A stretch of 42,984 bases of DNA from Clostridiales bacterium (GTDB taxonomy: Bacteria > Bacillota > Clostridia > Oscillospirales > Oscillospiraceae). Each line of letters starts with the position of its first letter. Position 1 is the first letter of the stretch. The DNA is taken from contig DXYV01000009.1 of NCBI GenBank assembly GCA_019415645.1, forward strand, positions 1 through 42,984. Reading direction: 5' to 3'. A program made the position numbers and the translations under genes. This document shows positions 24,397 to 33,005 of the stretch, piece by piece. Below the pieces are notes generated by a model, which worked only from the letters and a program-made list of their open reading frames with translations, made no database searches and was not told the origin of the DNA.

Positions 24397-24647
24397 CAAA
24401 CGCACTGAAGCAGCAGGAGCAGCCCAAAGCCCGGCAGGCCAAGCAGGCCTACGGTCAGGCCGCTGACCAGATTGACGCCTACCTGCACGCCGATCAGCGC
24501 GCCCACGTGGTTGAACAGCCAGATTCCCCCCAGTCCGACGACCGAGCGGACCCCTAGCCGGCCCAGTGCACCCAGCGGCCGCCGGAGCAGGAGGAGCACC
24601 GCCAGCACCGACAGGGCCAATACCACCCAGGGCAGCATTCCCTCCAT
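24396..24647 (-). CDS. bofA: Pro-sigmaK processing inhibitor BofA family protein
   Basis: An 83-residue membrane protein with two or three hydrophobic segments and the BofA pattern: GGIWLFNHVGALIGVQVGVN, then LTVGLLGLPGFGLLLLL at the C-terminus. In Bacillus, BofA holds the SpoIVFB protease inactive during sporulation, which marks this organism as a likely spore former. Its ATG overlaps the stop of the yaaL-like gene (TGATG), the same gene order as yaaL-bofA in Bacillus. Confidence 0.88.
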   Translation of the reverse strand: MEGMLPWVVLALSVLAVLLLLRRPLGALGRLGVRSVVGLGGIWLFNHVGALIGVQVGVNLVSGLTVGLLGLPGFGLLLLLQCV

Positions 24648-24901
24648 CAGGTCAGCCCTCCCCGGTGCTCCAGGTCCTTCATCCGGCGCACCAGATAAGA
24701 GTACCGGCTCTGAAGGGCGTTGATCTCAAATACGTAAGATTCCACCAGATCGGGGTCGCTGTGGGTGTTGAACCCGCAGTAGGCCTGATTGAGCAGCCGG
24801 CGGGTCTCCGCCATTCCTTCCAGCAGCTCCCGCCGCTCTTCCGCGGCCGGATCGTTCCTCCGGCGGCGCGCATGAAACCGATACACCGCTTCTTCCACCA
24901 C
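24647..24901 (-). CDS. yaaL: YaaL/DUF2508 family protein
   Basis: A small charged helical protein of unknown function. The pattern ETRRLLNQAYCGFNTHSDPDLVESYVFEINALQSRYSYLVRR (core DPDLVESYVFEINALQSRY) matches DUF2508. The open frame extends to a TTG at 24946 with no binding site. AAGGAAGG lies about 5 nt before GTG 24901, which gives an 84-residue protein; GTG 24898 is equally possible. It is coupled to bofA by a one-base stop/start overlap. Confidence 0.72.
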   Translation of the reverse strand: MVEEAVYRFHARRRRNDPAAEERRELLEGMAETRRLLNQAYCGFNTHSDPDLVESYVFEINALQSRYSYLVRRMKDLEHRGGLT

Positions 24902-25079
24902 CTTCACCTTCCTTTCTATGGACCAGTCTATGACAGGTATGGACAAATATGCGCCAACTCATACCTGGGGCCGGCCCTGTGTATCTAAAAATACGGAACG
25001 CCGGAAAGCGTGCCGCTCCGCCTGGTTTTGGGGGCCGCGCGCGCCGGAGCCCTCCTGTGCGCCGATTCACGCGCCTCCC

Positions 25080-25109
25080 TTGACATTTTCCCTCCCCTTG
25101 GGATAAACT
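25080..25109 (+). promoter_or_regulatory. Promoter of the topoisomerase B gene
   Basis: TTGACA (25080-25085) and TAAACT (25104-25109), 18-nt spacing, about 65 nt before ATG 25175. Confidence 0.65.
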
Positions 25110-25174
25110 GTTTCATGGAATATTACGTCCGGCGCAGGCCAGCGCCGGAACTACGATACAGTCGAGGTGTATCC

Positions 25175-27169
25175 ATGGCAAAACGCAAAGGCAGTCAGGA
25201 CTACGGCAACGAGTCCATTTCCGCCCTCAAGGGGGCCGACCGGGTCCGCAAGCGGCCCGGCGTCATTTTTGGCTCCGATGGGCTGGAGGGATGTGAGCAC
25301 GCGGTGTTCGAGATCCTCTCCAACGCCATCGACGAGGCACGGGAGGGACACGGCACCGTCATCACCGTCACCCGCTACGCCGACCGCTCCATCGAGGTGG
25401 AGGACTTCGGCCGGGGCTGTCCGGTGGACTGGAACGAGAAGGAGCAGAAATACAACTGGGAGCTGGTGTTCTGCGAGCTCTACGCCGGCGGCAAGTATGA
25501 CAACGGCGAGGGGGACAACTACGAGTTTTCCCTGGGCCTCAACGGCCTGGGCTCCTGCGCCACCCAGTACGCGTCGGAGTATTTCGACGCGGTCATCCAC
25601 CGGGACGGGTATGAGTACACCCTCCATTTTGAAAAGGGGGAAAACATCGGCGGCCTCCACAAGACCCCCTGGTCAGGGAAAAAGACGGGCTCCAAATTCC
25701 ACTGGAAGCCCGACCTGGATGTATTTACAGATATTGATATTCCGGTGGAGTATTATACCGATGTGATCAAGCGGCAGGCGGTGGTCAACGCCGGGGTGCT
25801 CTTCAAGTTCCGCAACGAGGTGTCCCCCGGGAAATTTGAGACCACGGAATTTCAGTACGCCAACGGAATCGTGGACTATGTGACCGAGCTGGCGGGTGAA
25901 AATCCCCTGACCCAGCCGGTGTTCTGGCAAACCGAGCGCCGGGGCCGGGACCGGGCGGACAAGCCGGAGTACAAGGTGAAGCTGTCGGTGGCCTTCTGCT
26001 TCTCCAACACGGTGCAGGTCATCGAGCACTACCACAACTCCTCCTGGCTGGAGCACGGCGGCTCGCCGGAGAAGGCCCTGAAGTCGGCCTTCGTCTCGGC
26101 CATCGACGCCTATCTGAAGGCCCAGGGCAAATACCAGAAGAATGAGAGCAAGCTCACCTGGGGCGATGTGGAGGACTGTCTGGTGTTCGTGTCCAACAAC
26201 TTCTCCACCCAGACCTCCTACGAGAATCAGACCAAAAAATCCATCACCAACAAGTTCATCCAGGAGGCCATGACCGAGTTCCTCAAGGCGCAGATGGAGG
26301 TCTATTTCATCGAGAACCCCTTTGACGCCAACAAGATCGCCGAACAGGTGCTCATCAACAAGCGCTCCCGGGAGAGCGCGGAGAAGGCCCGGCTCAACGT
26401 GAAGAAGAAGCTCTCCGGCTCCATCGACATCGCCAACCGGGTGCAGAAATTCGTGGACTGCCGCACCAAGGACGTCTCCCGCCGGGAGCTGTATATCGTG
26501 GAGGGCGACTCGGCCATGGGCAGCGTCAAGCTCAGCCGGGACGCGGAATTCCAGGGCATCATGCCCGTCCGGGGCAAGATTCTCAACTGCCTCAAGGCCG
26601 ATTACGGCAAGATCTTCAAGTCGGAGATCATCACCGACCTGCTCAAGGTCATGGGCTGCGGGGTGGAGGTGCAGAACAAGCATGTCAAGGACCTGGCCGC
26701 CTTCGACCTGGATAATCTGCGCTGGAACAAAATCGTCATCTGCACCGACGGCGACGTGGACGGATTTCAGATCCGCACCCTGATTTTGACCATGCTCTAC
26801 CGGCTGACCCCCACACTTATCCAAAAGGGGTATGTCTACATCGCGGAGACCCCCCTCTATGAGATCAACTATAAGGAAAAGACCTGGTTCGCTTACTCGG
26901 ACAAGGAGAAAAACGACCTGCTGAACGGCGAGCTGGCAGGAAAGAAGTGCTCGGTCCAGCGCTCCAAGGGCCTGGGCGAAAACGAGCCGGATATGATGTG
27001 GCTGACCACCATGAACCCGGAGACCCGGCGGCTGATCAAGGTCATGCCCGAGGACGTGACGCGCACGGCGGAGGTCTTTGACTTGCTGCTGGGCGATAAC
27101 CTCCAGGGCCGCAAGGACCATATCGCAGAAAATGGCTACAAATATTTAGAGCTGGCCGATATTTCCTGA
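25175..27169 (+). CDS. Divergent type IIA topoisomerase B subunit (ParE/GyrB-like)
   Basis: A 664-residue ATPase/TOPRIM subunit. The GHKL ATPase domain shows Glu46-Asn50 in FEILSNAIDEA, the EDFGRGCPVDW loop and the GLNGLGSCATQYAS lid. The TOPRIM domain shows IVEGDSAMGSVKLSRDAEF from Glu443, and TDGDVDG with Asp525, 527 and 529. The usual sequences are EGDSAGGSAKQGRD and TDADVDG, so this is a paralogous, divergent enzyme rather than the housekeeping GyrB. QRSKGLGE near the C-terminus is conserved. It should act with the A subunit at 29652. ATG 25175 follows GAGGTG. Its last 52 bp, with the stop, are duplicated at 27341-27394. Confidence 0.92.
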   Translation: MAKRKGSQDYGNESISALKGADRVRKRPGVIFGSDGLEGCEHAVFEILSNAIDEAREGHGTVITVTRYADRSIEVEDFGRGCPVDWNEKEQKYNWELVFCELYAGGKYDNGEGDNYEFSLGLNGLGSCATQYASEYFDAVIHRDGYEYTLHFEKGENIGGLHKTPWSGKKTGSKFHWKPDLDVFTDIDIPVEYYTDVIKRQAVVNAGVLFKFRNEVSPGKFETTEFQYANGIVDYVTELAGENPLTQPVFWQTERRGRDRADKPEYKVKLSVAFCFSNTVQVIEHYHNSSWLEHGGSPEKALKSAFVSAIDAYLKAQGKYQKNESKLTWGDVEDCLVFVSNNFSTQTSYENQTKKSITNKFIQEAMTEFLKAQMEVYFIENPFDANKIAEQVLINKRSRESAEKARLNVKKKLSGSIDIANRVQKFVDCRTKDVSRRELYIVEGDSAMGSVKLSRDAEFQGIMPVRGKILNCLKADYGKIFKSEIITDLLKVMGCGVEVQNKHVKDLAAFDLDNLRWNKIVICTDGDVDGFQIRTLILTMLYRLTPTLIQKGYVYIAETPLYEINYKEKTWFAYSDKEKNDLLNGELAGKKCSVQRSKGLGENEPDMMWLTTMNPETRRLIKVMPEDVTRTAEVFDLLLGDNLQGRKDHIAENGYKYLELADIS

Positions 27170-27171
27170 CG
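27118..27171. repeat. 54-bp direct repeat at the topoisomerase B 3' end, copy 1
   Basis: The last 17 codons plus stop of the topoisomerase B gene and two further bases. It is identical over 54 bp to 27341-27394. Confidence 0.97.
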
Positions 27172-27340
27172 GCGGCATTGCCGGACCGGTCGCCCGGCGA
27201 TAGGGTCCTGCGCGGGGCACCCGCGCCGCCTGCGGCGTACAAGCGTTTTGGCGCAGCCAAAACCTTGGCCTGGGGCCATTCACTTGCCCCAGGCAGCAGG
27301 AAAAAACGGGGTCCCCGGCCGGTCGGGACCGGCTGGGGCG
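27172..27340. other. Hairpin-rich 169-bp segment between the 54-bp repeats
   Basis: No coding capacity. It is built of short inverted repeats: GCCGC/GCGGC near 27225-27237, TTTTGGC/GCCAAAA near 27246-27262, CCTGGGGC/GCCCCAGG near 27269-27294, and a GGTCCC...GGGACC-type palindrome near 27309-27330. One 31-bp part matches a segment downstream of tRNA-Gly in inverse orientation. It looks like an inserted structured element or the unique part of a 223-bp tandem duplication. Confidence 0.7.
27239..27269 (+). repeat. Dispersed palindromic repeat, copy 1
   Basis: The unit is ACAAGCGTTTT, then a short variable centre containing CGCAG, then AAAACCTTGGC. The inverse complement of 35288-35320 has the same two 11-bp ends and the CGCAG centre. 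Flanking GC-rich CGCCGC sequence is also similar. Confidence 0.8.
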
Positions 27341-27394
27341 CCATATCGCAGAAAATGGCTACAAATATTTAGAGCTGGCCGATATTTCCTGACG
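27341..27394. repeat. 54-bp direct repeat, copy 2 (gene-end fragment)
   Basis: A perfect copy of 27118-27171 without the rest of the gene. It lies 55 bp before the HTH gene at 27450. Confidence 0.97.
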
Positions 27395-27449
27395 CTTCCG
27401 GCCCATGCGGGCCGCTTACCCATATTTTGCTGGAACGGAGGTGCTGTTT

Positions 27450-27722
27450 ATGGCAGAACACCGGGGCCCTGAATCGACCCCGCGCCTGACTCCCATGCCC
27501 TATCAGTTGGACACCGAGCGGCTGCGCGCCCTGCGCAAGGCCAAGGGCCTCAGCCGTATCGACCTGGCCCGGCTGGCGGAAACCTCGTCCCATACGTACA
27601 GCCGGTGGGAGAACGGCTCGATCGTCCCCTATGAGGAGGAGTACGCCAAACTGATCGCCGCCCTGGGCGTGGAGCATGACGCGCTTCTCACCGACCAGCC
27701 CAACCCACGCTTCTGGGGCTGA
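27450..27722 (+). CDS. Small XRE-type HTH protein
   Basis: A 90-residue protein with one Cro/C1-type helix-turn-helix: LRALRKAKGLSRIDLARLAE, then SSHTYSRWENGSIVPYEEEY, and a third helix ending ALGVEHDALL. No other domain. ATG 27450 follows GGAGGTG by 8 nt. The frame is open for 15 further codons upstream without a site. It sits between the topoisomerase repeats and the secreted-protein gene. Its target is unknown; autoregulation or control of the next gene is plausible. Confidence 0.85.
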   Translation: MAEHRGPESTPRLTPMPYQLDTERLRALRKAKGLSRIDLARLAETSSHTYSRWENGSIVPYEEEYAKLIAALGVEHDALLTDQPNPRFWG

Positions 27723-27767
27723 ATGCCCCATCGACCCATCCGCCCACGGAATGAAGGAGGAATCCCC

Positions 27768-29618
27768 ATGAAACGCATGTCCCGGTTCCTTTCTCTGGCG
27801 CTGTCCCTGCTGCTGTCCCTGCTGCTGTCCCTGTCCATGACCCTTCCCGCCCTGGCCGCCTCCGGCGACGCCAGCTATGACGCCTTCGTGGCCGACTTTG
27901 ATTCGTTCTGGGCCGACTACTGGGCCTCCGAGTATTACACGGTGGACGAATATGTGGAGGAGTTCGGCTATGCCGACCAAGAGGATCTGATGCGCAGTCT
28001 CTACGAGGTGTGGCTGGAGAACGAGGCCTATGACGCCTGGCGGGAGAGCTTCCTGGCGGAGCACGCCGAGGAGGTGGCCGCCTTCGACGCGGAAGCTTAC
28101 TGGTGGAACAGCTATTACAGCTATGGCTATGACACGGTGGACGCCTTCCTGGCCGACAGTGAGATGACCCGGGAGGAGTTCGACCAGTGGATGCTGGAGG
28201 ACTGGCTGAGCGACCAGTGGCATCTCTATCAGGAGGAATTGGCCCGGGCGGAGACCATCCGCGCTCTGGGCGGGACCCCTGGCGAGCTGGGCGTCATGCT
28301 CAACGGCGCCTACCTCACCTTCCCCGACGCCAAGCCGGAGGCCGCGGAGGGCCGCATCATGGTTCCCCTGCGTGTCCTGATGGAGGCCCTGGGCGCGCAG
28401 GTGTCCTATTCCGGCGGCACGGTGACCTGCACCCTGGAGGACCGGTCCCTCTCCTTTGCTGTGGGCGGAGATACCGTCTCCGTCACGGCGGACGGCGCGG
28501 CGGAGACCATCACTCTGGACGCCCCCAGCTACGCAAAGGGCGGCCGGACCTATGTGCCGGTGCGCTTTTTCGCCCAGGCGCTGGGGTGCATGGTCTGGTG
28601 GGACGCCGACTACCAGACCGCCGTGCTGGTGGACCCCGCCGCCGCAGTGGAGACCGTGGATTCCCAGTTCACCATCGTCAACCGGGCACTGGCGGCCCTG
28701 AGCGCCGCGCCGCCGGCCGGCCAGAGCACCCGCTCCACCGCCTCTGCGGAGCTGGAGCTGACCATGTTGGACTCGCTGAACGGCGACACGCCCTATACCG
28801 GTTCCCTGGACCTGGACGCCCTGGCCAATGAGACCGCCGCCAGCGGCACGCTGACGATCCAGTTGGGCGACGCGCTGCTGGACCTGTTGACGGAGGATTC
28901 CGGCATCTCCGTGACCGAGCTGGCGCTGGTCCGCACCGCTCTGAAGCAGATCCGGCTGGACTACATCGCTGATCTGGAGCATGGCCGATGCTGGTTCCAG
29001 CTCCCCCTGCTCGAAGCCCTGACTTCCGGCGTCTACGATAGGGAGACCTGGTACGGTATGCCGCTGGAGACTGCCGAGCTTACGTCCGACACCGCGGGAG
29101 CGCTGACTATGGGGCAGCTGCTGTACAGTGCCAGCGCTCTAAATTACGATGAGGGTTATTCTTACGGCGCTGTGTTCTACTGGTCTGACCTGATGGACAG
29201 TGCGGCTTCCGCCGCCCAGCTGCTGGGAGACGACCAGTTTACCCACTCCGGCGGCCGGGATGTCCTGACCTACACACTGGATGATTACGTGGCTGACTAT
29301 GGGGCATACTCGGCGGAGGAGCTTCAGGAGTTCTCCTTCCGCCTGGCGGTGGACGAGGCGGGCGCGTGTGACTTTTCCCTGACCATCCACACCGATTCCT
29401 CCTATTCCTACGCCAGCAATTACCGCCTGGTCCTCACCGGCTCTGCGGGCACCGGCGTACTGAACGCCGACCTGGACCTGCACATGGCAAACCAATATAA
29501 GCTGGAGCTCCGGCTGGACCTGGCCCAGAACGCCAGCGAACAGCTGCCGCAGAGCGCGCCTCCGGCCGGCGCCGACGTGGTGGACCTGGACGCCGCCGTG
29601 GACGAAGAAGCCGGCTGA
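27768..29618 (+). CDS. Large secreted protein with copper-amine-oxidase-N domain
   Basis: A 616-residue protein. The signal peptide has a repetitive core coded by a tandem 12-bp unit (LSLLLSLLLSLS), with cleavage near ALA-A at 29-31. Residues ~32-170 are extremely rich in acidic and aromatic residues (Tyr, Trp, Asp, Glu). A copper-amine-oxidase-N-like 'stalk' module follows at ~180-300 (MLNGAYLTFPDAKPE, IMVPLRVLMEALGA, TYVPVRFFAQALGC). The remaining 300 residues are a Ser/Thr/Leu-rich domain I do not recognise. AAGGAGG precedes ATG 27768, 45 bp after the HTH gene. Surface location is inferred. Confidence 0.82.
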   Translation: MKRMSRFLSLALSLLLSLLLSLSMTLPALAASGDASYDAFVADFDSFWADYWASEYYTVDEYVEEFGYADQEDLMRSLYEVWLENEAYDAWRESFLAEHAEEVAAFDAEAYWWNSYYSYGYDTVDAFLADSEMTREEFDQWMLEDWLSDQWHLYQEELARAETIRALGGTPGELGVMLNGAYLTFPDAKPEAAEGRIMVPLRVLMEALGAQVSYSGGTVTCTLEDRSLSFAVGGDTVSVTADGAAETITLDAPSYAKGGRTYVPVRFFAQALGCMVWWDADYQTAVLVDPAAAVETVDSQFTIVNRALAALSAAPPAGQSTRSTASAELELTMLDSLNGDTPYTGSLDLDALANETAASGTLTIQLGDALLDLLTEDSGISVTELALVRTALKQIRLDYIADLEHGRCWFQLPLLEALTSGVYDRETWYGMPLETAELTSDTAGALTMGQLLYSASALNYDEGYSYGAVFYWSDLMDSAASAAQLLGDDQFTHSGGRDVLTYTLDDYVADYGAYSAEELQEFSFRLAVDEAGACDFSLTIHTDSSYSYASNYRLVLTGSAGTGVLNADLDLHMANQYKLELRLDLAQNASEQLPQSAPPAGADVVDLDAAVDEEAG

Positions 29619-29651
29619 ACGCATTTACCATATCAATAAGGACGGATTCCA

Positions 29652-31907
29652 ATGGCTAAGAAAAAGCCGCCTGAGAGCGGCCCCAAACGTGTGAACGACC
29701 CCAACGTCATGGGCCTGCGGGCCGAGGTGCTGGAACAGCCCATCACCCAGACGCTGGAAGTCAACTATATGCCCTACGCCATGAGCGTGATCGTCTCCCG
29801 GGCCATCCCGGAGATCGACGGCTTCAAGCCCTCCCACCGCAAGCTGCTGTACACCATGTACACCATGAAGCTGCTGGGCGGCAGCCGCACCAAGAGCGCC
29901 AACGTGGTGGGGCAGACCATGAAGCTCAACCCCCACGGCGACGCGGCCATTTATGACACCATGGTGCGCCTGTCCCGGGGCTACGGCGCCCTGCTTCACC
30001 CCCTGGTGGACTCCAAGGGCAACTTCGGCAAGGTCTACTCCCGGGATATGGCCTGGGCTGCCAGCCGCTACACCGAGGTGCGCCTGGACCCCATCTGCGC
30101 CGAGCTGTTCCGGGACATCGACCAGGACGCGGTGGACTTTGTGGACAACTACGACGGCACCCTCCAGGAGCCCACCCTCCTGCCCACCACCTTCCCCAAC
30201 ATCCTGGTGGCCGCCAATCAGGGCATCGCCGTAGGCATGGCCTCCAACCTGTGCGGCTTTAACCTGGGCGAGGTGTGCGACGCCACCATCGCCTATCTGT
30301 GCGACCCGGAGGTGGACCTGATGGCGGTGCTCAAGGCCCCCGACTTCCCCACCGGCGGACAGCTGCTGTACGACGGGGCCGCGCTGGAGCAGATCTACCG
30401 CACAGGCCGGGGATCCTTCAAGGTGCGGGCCAAATGGCGCTACCAGAAGGCGGACAATCTCATTGAAATCTACGAGATTCCCTATTCCACCACCTCCGAG
30501 GCCATTCTGGACAAGGTGGCCGAGCTAATCAAAGCGGGCAAGATTCGGGAGATCGCCGACATGCGGGACGAGACCGACCTGAACGGCCTGAAGCTGACCA
30601 TCGACCTGAAGCGGGGGACCGACCCCGACAAGCTCATGGCCAAGCTCTTCCAGCTCACCCCCCTCCAGGACTCCTTTGCCTGCAACTTCAACATCCTCAT
30701 CGCCGGGATGCCGCGGGTGCTGGGCGTGCGGGAGATTTTGGAGGAGTGGACCGGCTGGCGCATGGATTCGGTACGCCGGCGCACCTATTTTGTGCTCAAA
30801 AAGCGGGAGGATAAGCTCCACCTCCTCAAGGGCCTGCAAAAGATCCTGCTGGACATCGACAAGGCCATCCGAATCATCCGGGAGACCGAGGAGGAGGCCG
30901 AGGTGGTGCCCAACTTGATGATCGGATTCGGCATCGACCAGATTCAGGCCGAGTACGTGGCCGACATCCGCCTGCGCAACATCAACCAGGAGTATATCCT
31001 CAAGCGTACCGCCGAGACCGCCGCTCTGGAGGAGGAGATCGCCGATCTCAAGGACCTGGTCCATTCCCCGGAGCGCATCCGCAAGGTCATCGTGGGCGAG
31101 CTGGAGCAGGTCAAGGAGAAATATGCCCAGCCCCGGCGCACCGAGATCGTCTATGAGTACCAGGCCGAGGCGGAGGCTGCGCCGGCGGAGGAGATTCCCG
31201 ACTATTCCGTGCATCTGTTCCTGTCCCGGGAGGGCTATTTGAAAAAGATCACCCCCGCCTCCCTGCGCATGGCGGACCAGCAGAAATACAAGGAGGGGGA
31301 CGGCCCCGGCCAATACTGGGAGACCACCAACCGGGCGGAGCTGCTGGTGTTTACCGACAAGCAGCAGTGCTACAAGACCCGCCTGTCCGACTTCGACGAC
31401 ACCAAGGCCAGCGCGCTGGGCGACTATCTGCCCACCAAGCTGGAGATGGAGCCCGAGGAGCGGGTGGTCTGGGCCTGTATCCCCGGGGATTACTCCGCCC
31501 ACCTGCTGTTTTTCTTCGCCAACGGAAAGGTGGCCCGGGTGGAGCTGGCCAGCTATCAGACCCAGACCCGGCGCAAAAAGCTCACCGGCGCGTACAGCGA
31601 CAAATCGCCGCTGGTGGCCGCCTGGCTGCTGACCGAGGACCTGGAAATGGCCGTGTTCTCCACCGAGGGCCGCTGCATGATCTTCCACACCGCCGCCCTC
31701 AACCCCAAGAGCACCCGCTCCACCCAGGGTGTGGCGGTCATGACCCTGAAGCCCAAGTATCGCGTGGAGGCCGCCCGCCCGCTGGAGCAGACCTCCATCG
31801 TCAACGCCGCCCGCTACCGGGCCCGCTCCCTGCCCATCGCGGGAGCGCTGCTGAAAGAGGAGGACCGGGGCGAGGAACAGCTGAGTCTGCTGACCGAGCC
31901 GTCGTGA
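29652..31907 (+). CDS. Divergent type IIA topoisomerase A subunit (ParC/GyrA-like)
   Basis: A 751-residue DNA-cleavage subunit. Catalytic Tyr140 lies in MAWAASRYTEVRLDP, with YMPYAMSVIVSRAIPEIDG at residues 39-57 and the HGDAAIYDTMVRLS region at 95-109. The coiled-coil and tower region follow, then a short C-terminal domain. No exact GyrA box (QRRGGKG type) is visible; the nearest is QTRRKKL, so decatenation or relaxation is more likely than supercoiling. Its partner gene lies 2.5 kb upstream instead of adjacent. An AAGGACGG site precedes ATG 29652. Confidence 0.92.
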   Translation: MAKKKPPESGPKRVNDPNVMGLRAEVLEQPITQTLEVNYMPYAMSVIVSRAIPEIDGFKPSHRKLLYTMYTMKLLGGSRTKSANVVGQTMKLNPHGDAAIYDTMVRLSRGYGALLHPLVDSKGNFGKVYSRDMAWAASRYTEVRLDPICAELFRDIDQDAVDFVDNYDGTLQEPTLLPTTFPNILVAANQGIAVGMASNLCGFNLGEVCDATIAYLCDPEVDLMAVLKAPDFPTGGQLLYDGAALEQIYRTGRGSFKVRAKWRYQKADNLIEIYEIPYSTTSEAILDKVAELIKAGKIREIADMRDETDLNGLKLTIDLKRGTDPDKLMAKLFQLTPLQDSFACNFNILIAGMPRVLGVREILEEWTGWRMDSVRRRTYFVLKKREDKLHLLKGLQKILLDIDKAIRIIRETEEEAEVVPNLMIGFGIDQIQAEYVADIRLRNINQEYILKRTAETAALEEEIADLKDLVHSPERIRKVIVGELEQVKEKYAQPRRTEIVYEYQAEAEAAPAEEIPDYSVHLFLSREGYLKKITPASLRMADQQKYKEGDGPGQYWETTNRAELLVFTDKQQCYKTRLSDFDDTKASALGDYLPTKLEMEPEERVVWACIPGDYSAHLLFFFANGKVARVELASYQTQTRRKKLTGAYSDKSPLVAAWLLTEDLEMAVFSTEGRCMIFHTAALNPKSTRSTQGVAVMTLKPKYRVEAARPLEQTSIVNAARYRARSLPIAGALLKEEDRGEEQLSLLTEPS

Positions 31908-31930
31908 TTTGAGGCTATTTGAACCTGGCA

Positions 31931-31969
31931 CCCAACACGACCCGCACCAGGTGCTGGGCTCGTGTTGGG
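31931..31969 (+). other. Intergenic hairpin after the topoisomerase A gene
   Basis: CCCAACACGA (31931-31940) pairs with TCGTGTTGGG (31960-31969). An inner CCAG/CTGG stem extends the structure. No U-tract follows, so termination is doubtful. The rest of the 183-bp gap to 32091 is GC-rich with smaller inverted repeats and no gene. Confidence 0.5.
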
Positions 31970-32090
31970 GAAGCCGGAGCAAGGAAGCGGGCGCAGGTTC
32001 TGCCATCAGGCGGAACCGGGGCTGAGCGGACTTTGTGACGGCGCGTCTGCGCCGCGTCCATACCAACCTGCAAGGAGGAACCCGACCCTT

Positions 32091-32966
32091 ATGAAGCGAA
32101 CATCCAATCCTCTGCGCCTGCTTGGGTCCTACGGTCTGATCACCGCGGCCTCGGCACTCTATGCTCTGGGCTTCAACTGGTGCTATAAACCCAACGACAT
32201 TGCCTTCGGCGGTATTACCGGTGTGGCCCAGATCATCAACGCGGCGCTCCCCTGGGCCCCCATCGGTGTGGTCGTGATTGTGCTCAACATTCCGCTGTTT
32301 CTGGCGGGCTGGAAGCTGCTGGGGGGCCATCTGCTGCTCTCCTCCCTGTTCTCCATGGCCGTATCCTCCCTTTTCATCGACGCGCTGGACCTGGTCTACC
32401 AGTTTCCGCCCATGGAACCCATCTTAGCCTGCATTTTCGGCGGCGTGCTGCTGGGGCTCTCCCTGGGGGTGGTCTTTCTGCAGGGCGCCACCACCGGCGG
32501 CACCGACCTGATGGCCCGGCTGCTCAAGCTCAAGCTGTCCTGGCTGCCCATGGGAAAGCTGCTGCTCGGGGTGGACCTGGTGGTGATCGTCTCGGTAGCT
32601 GTGGCCTTCCGCAGCCTGGAATCCGCGCTGTACGGCCTGGTGGCCCTGTATATCTCCACCATCGTCATGGATGGAGTCCTCTATGGCATGGACACGGCCA
32701 AGGTGGCCTATATCATCAGCGACAAGCCTGATGAGCTCATCGCCGCCATTACCCAGGACTTGGACCGGGGCGTCACCATCCTCCAGGGAAAGGGGGCCTG
32801 GTCCGGCACGGAAAAGAAGGTGCTGCTGTGCGCCTTCAAGCAGCGGCAGATCGTCAGCCTGAAGCGGACGGTCAAGGAGCTGGACCCGGATGCGTTTCTC
32901 ATTGTCTGTCCGGCCCACGAGGTGCTGGGCGACGGGTTCCGGGACTACTCCGGGACGGATTTGTAG
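32091..32966 (+). CDS. yitT: YitT family membrane protein
   Basis: A 291-residue protein with five or six N-terminal spans (to ~190) and a soluble C-terminal domain (DUF2179-like) with AYIISDKPDELIAAITQDLDRG. Motifs typical of YitT are NDIAFGGITGVAQII and QGATTGGTDLMARLL. The function of the family is not established; transport or signalling has been suggested. ATG 32091 follows AAGGAGG by 12 nt, somewhat long. Confidence 0.88.
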   Translation: MKRTSNPLRLLGSYGLITAASALYALGFNWCYKPNDIAFGGITGVAQIINAALPWAPIGVVVIVLNIPLFLAGWKLLGGHLLLSSLFSMAVSSLFIDALDLVYQFPPMEPILACIFGGVLLGLSLGVVFLQGATTGGTDLMARLLKLKLSWLPMGKLLLGVDLVVIVSVAVAFRSLESALYGLVALYISTIVMDGVLYGMDTAKVAYIISDKPDELIAAITQDLDRGVTILQGKGAWSGTEKKVLLCAFKQRQIVSLKRTVKELDPDAFLIVCPAHEVLGDGFRDYSGTDL

Positions 32967-33005
32967 GATGCGCGGACCTTCGCGCACGGAAAGGATGCGT
33001 ACACG

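Noticed and set aside
27369..28982. 537-codon minus-strand open frame opposite the HTH and secreted-protein genes
   Set aside because: Low-complexity Gly/Gln/His content, no ribosome site, and opposite strand shows a signal peptide and known module.
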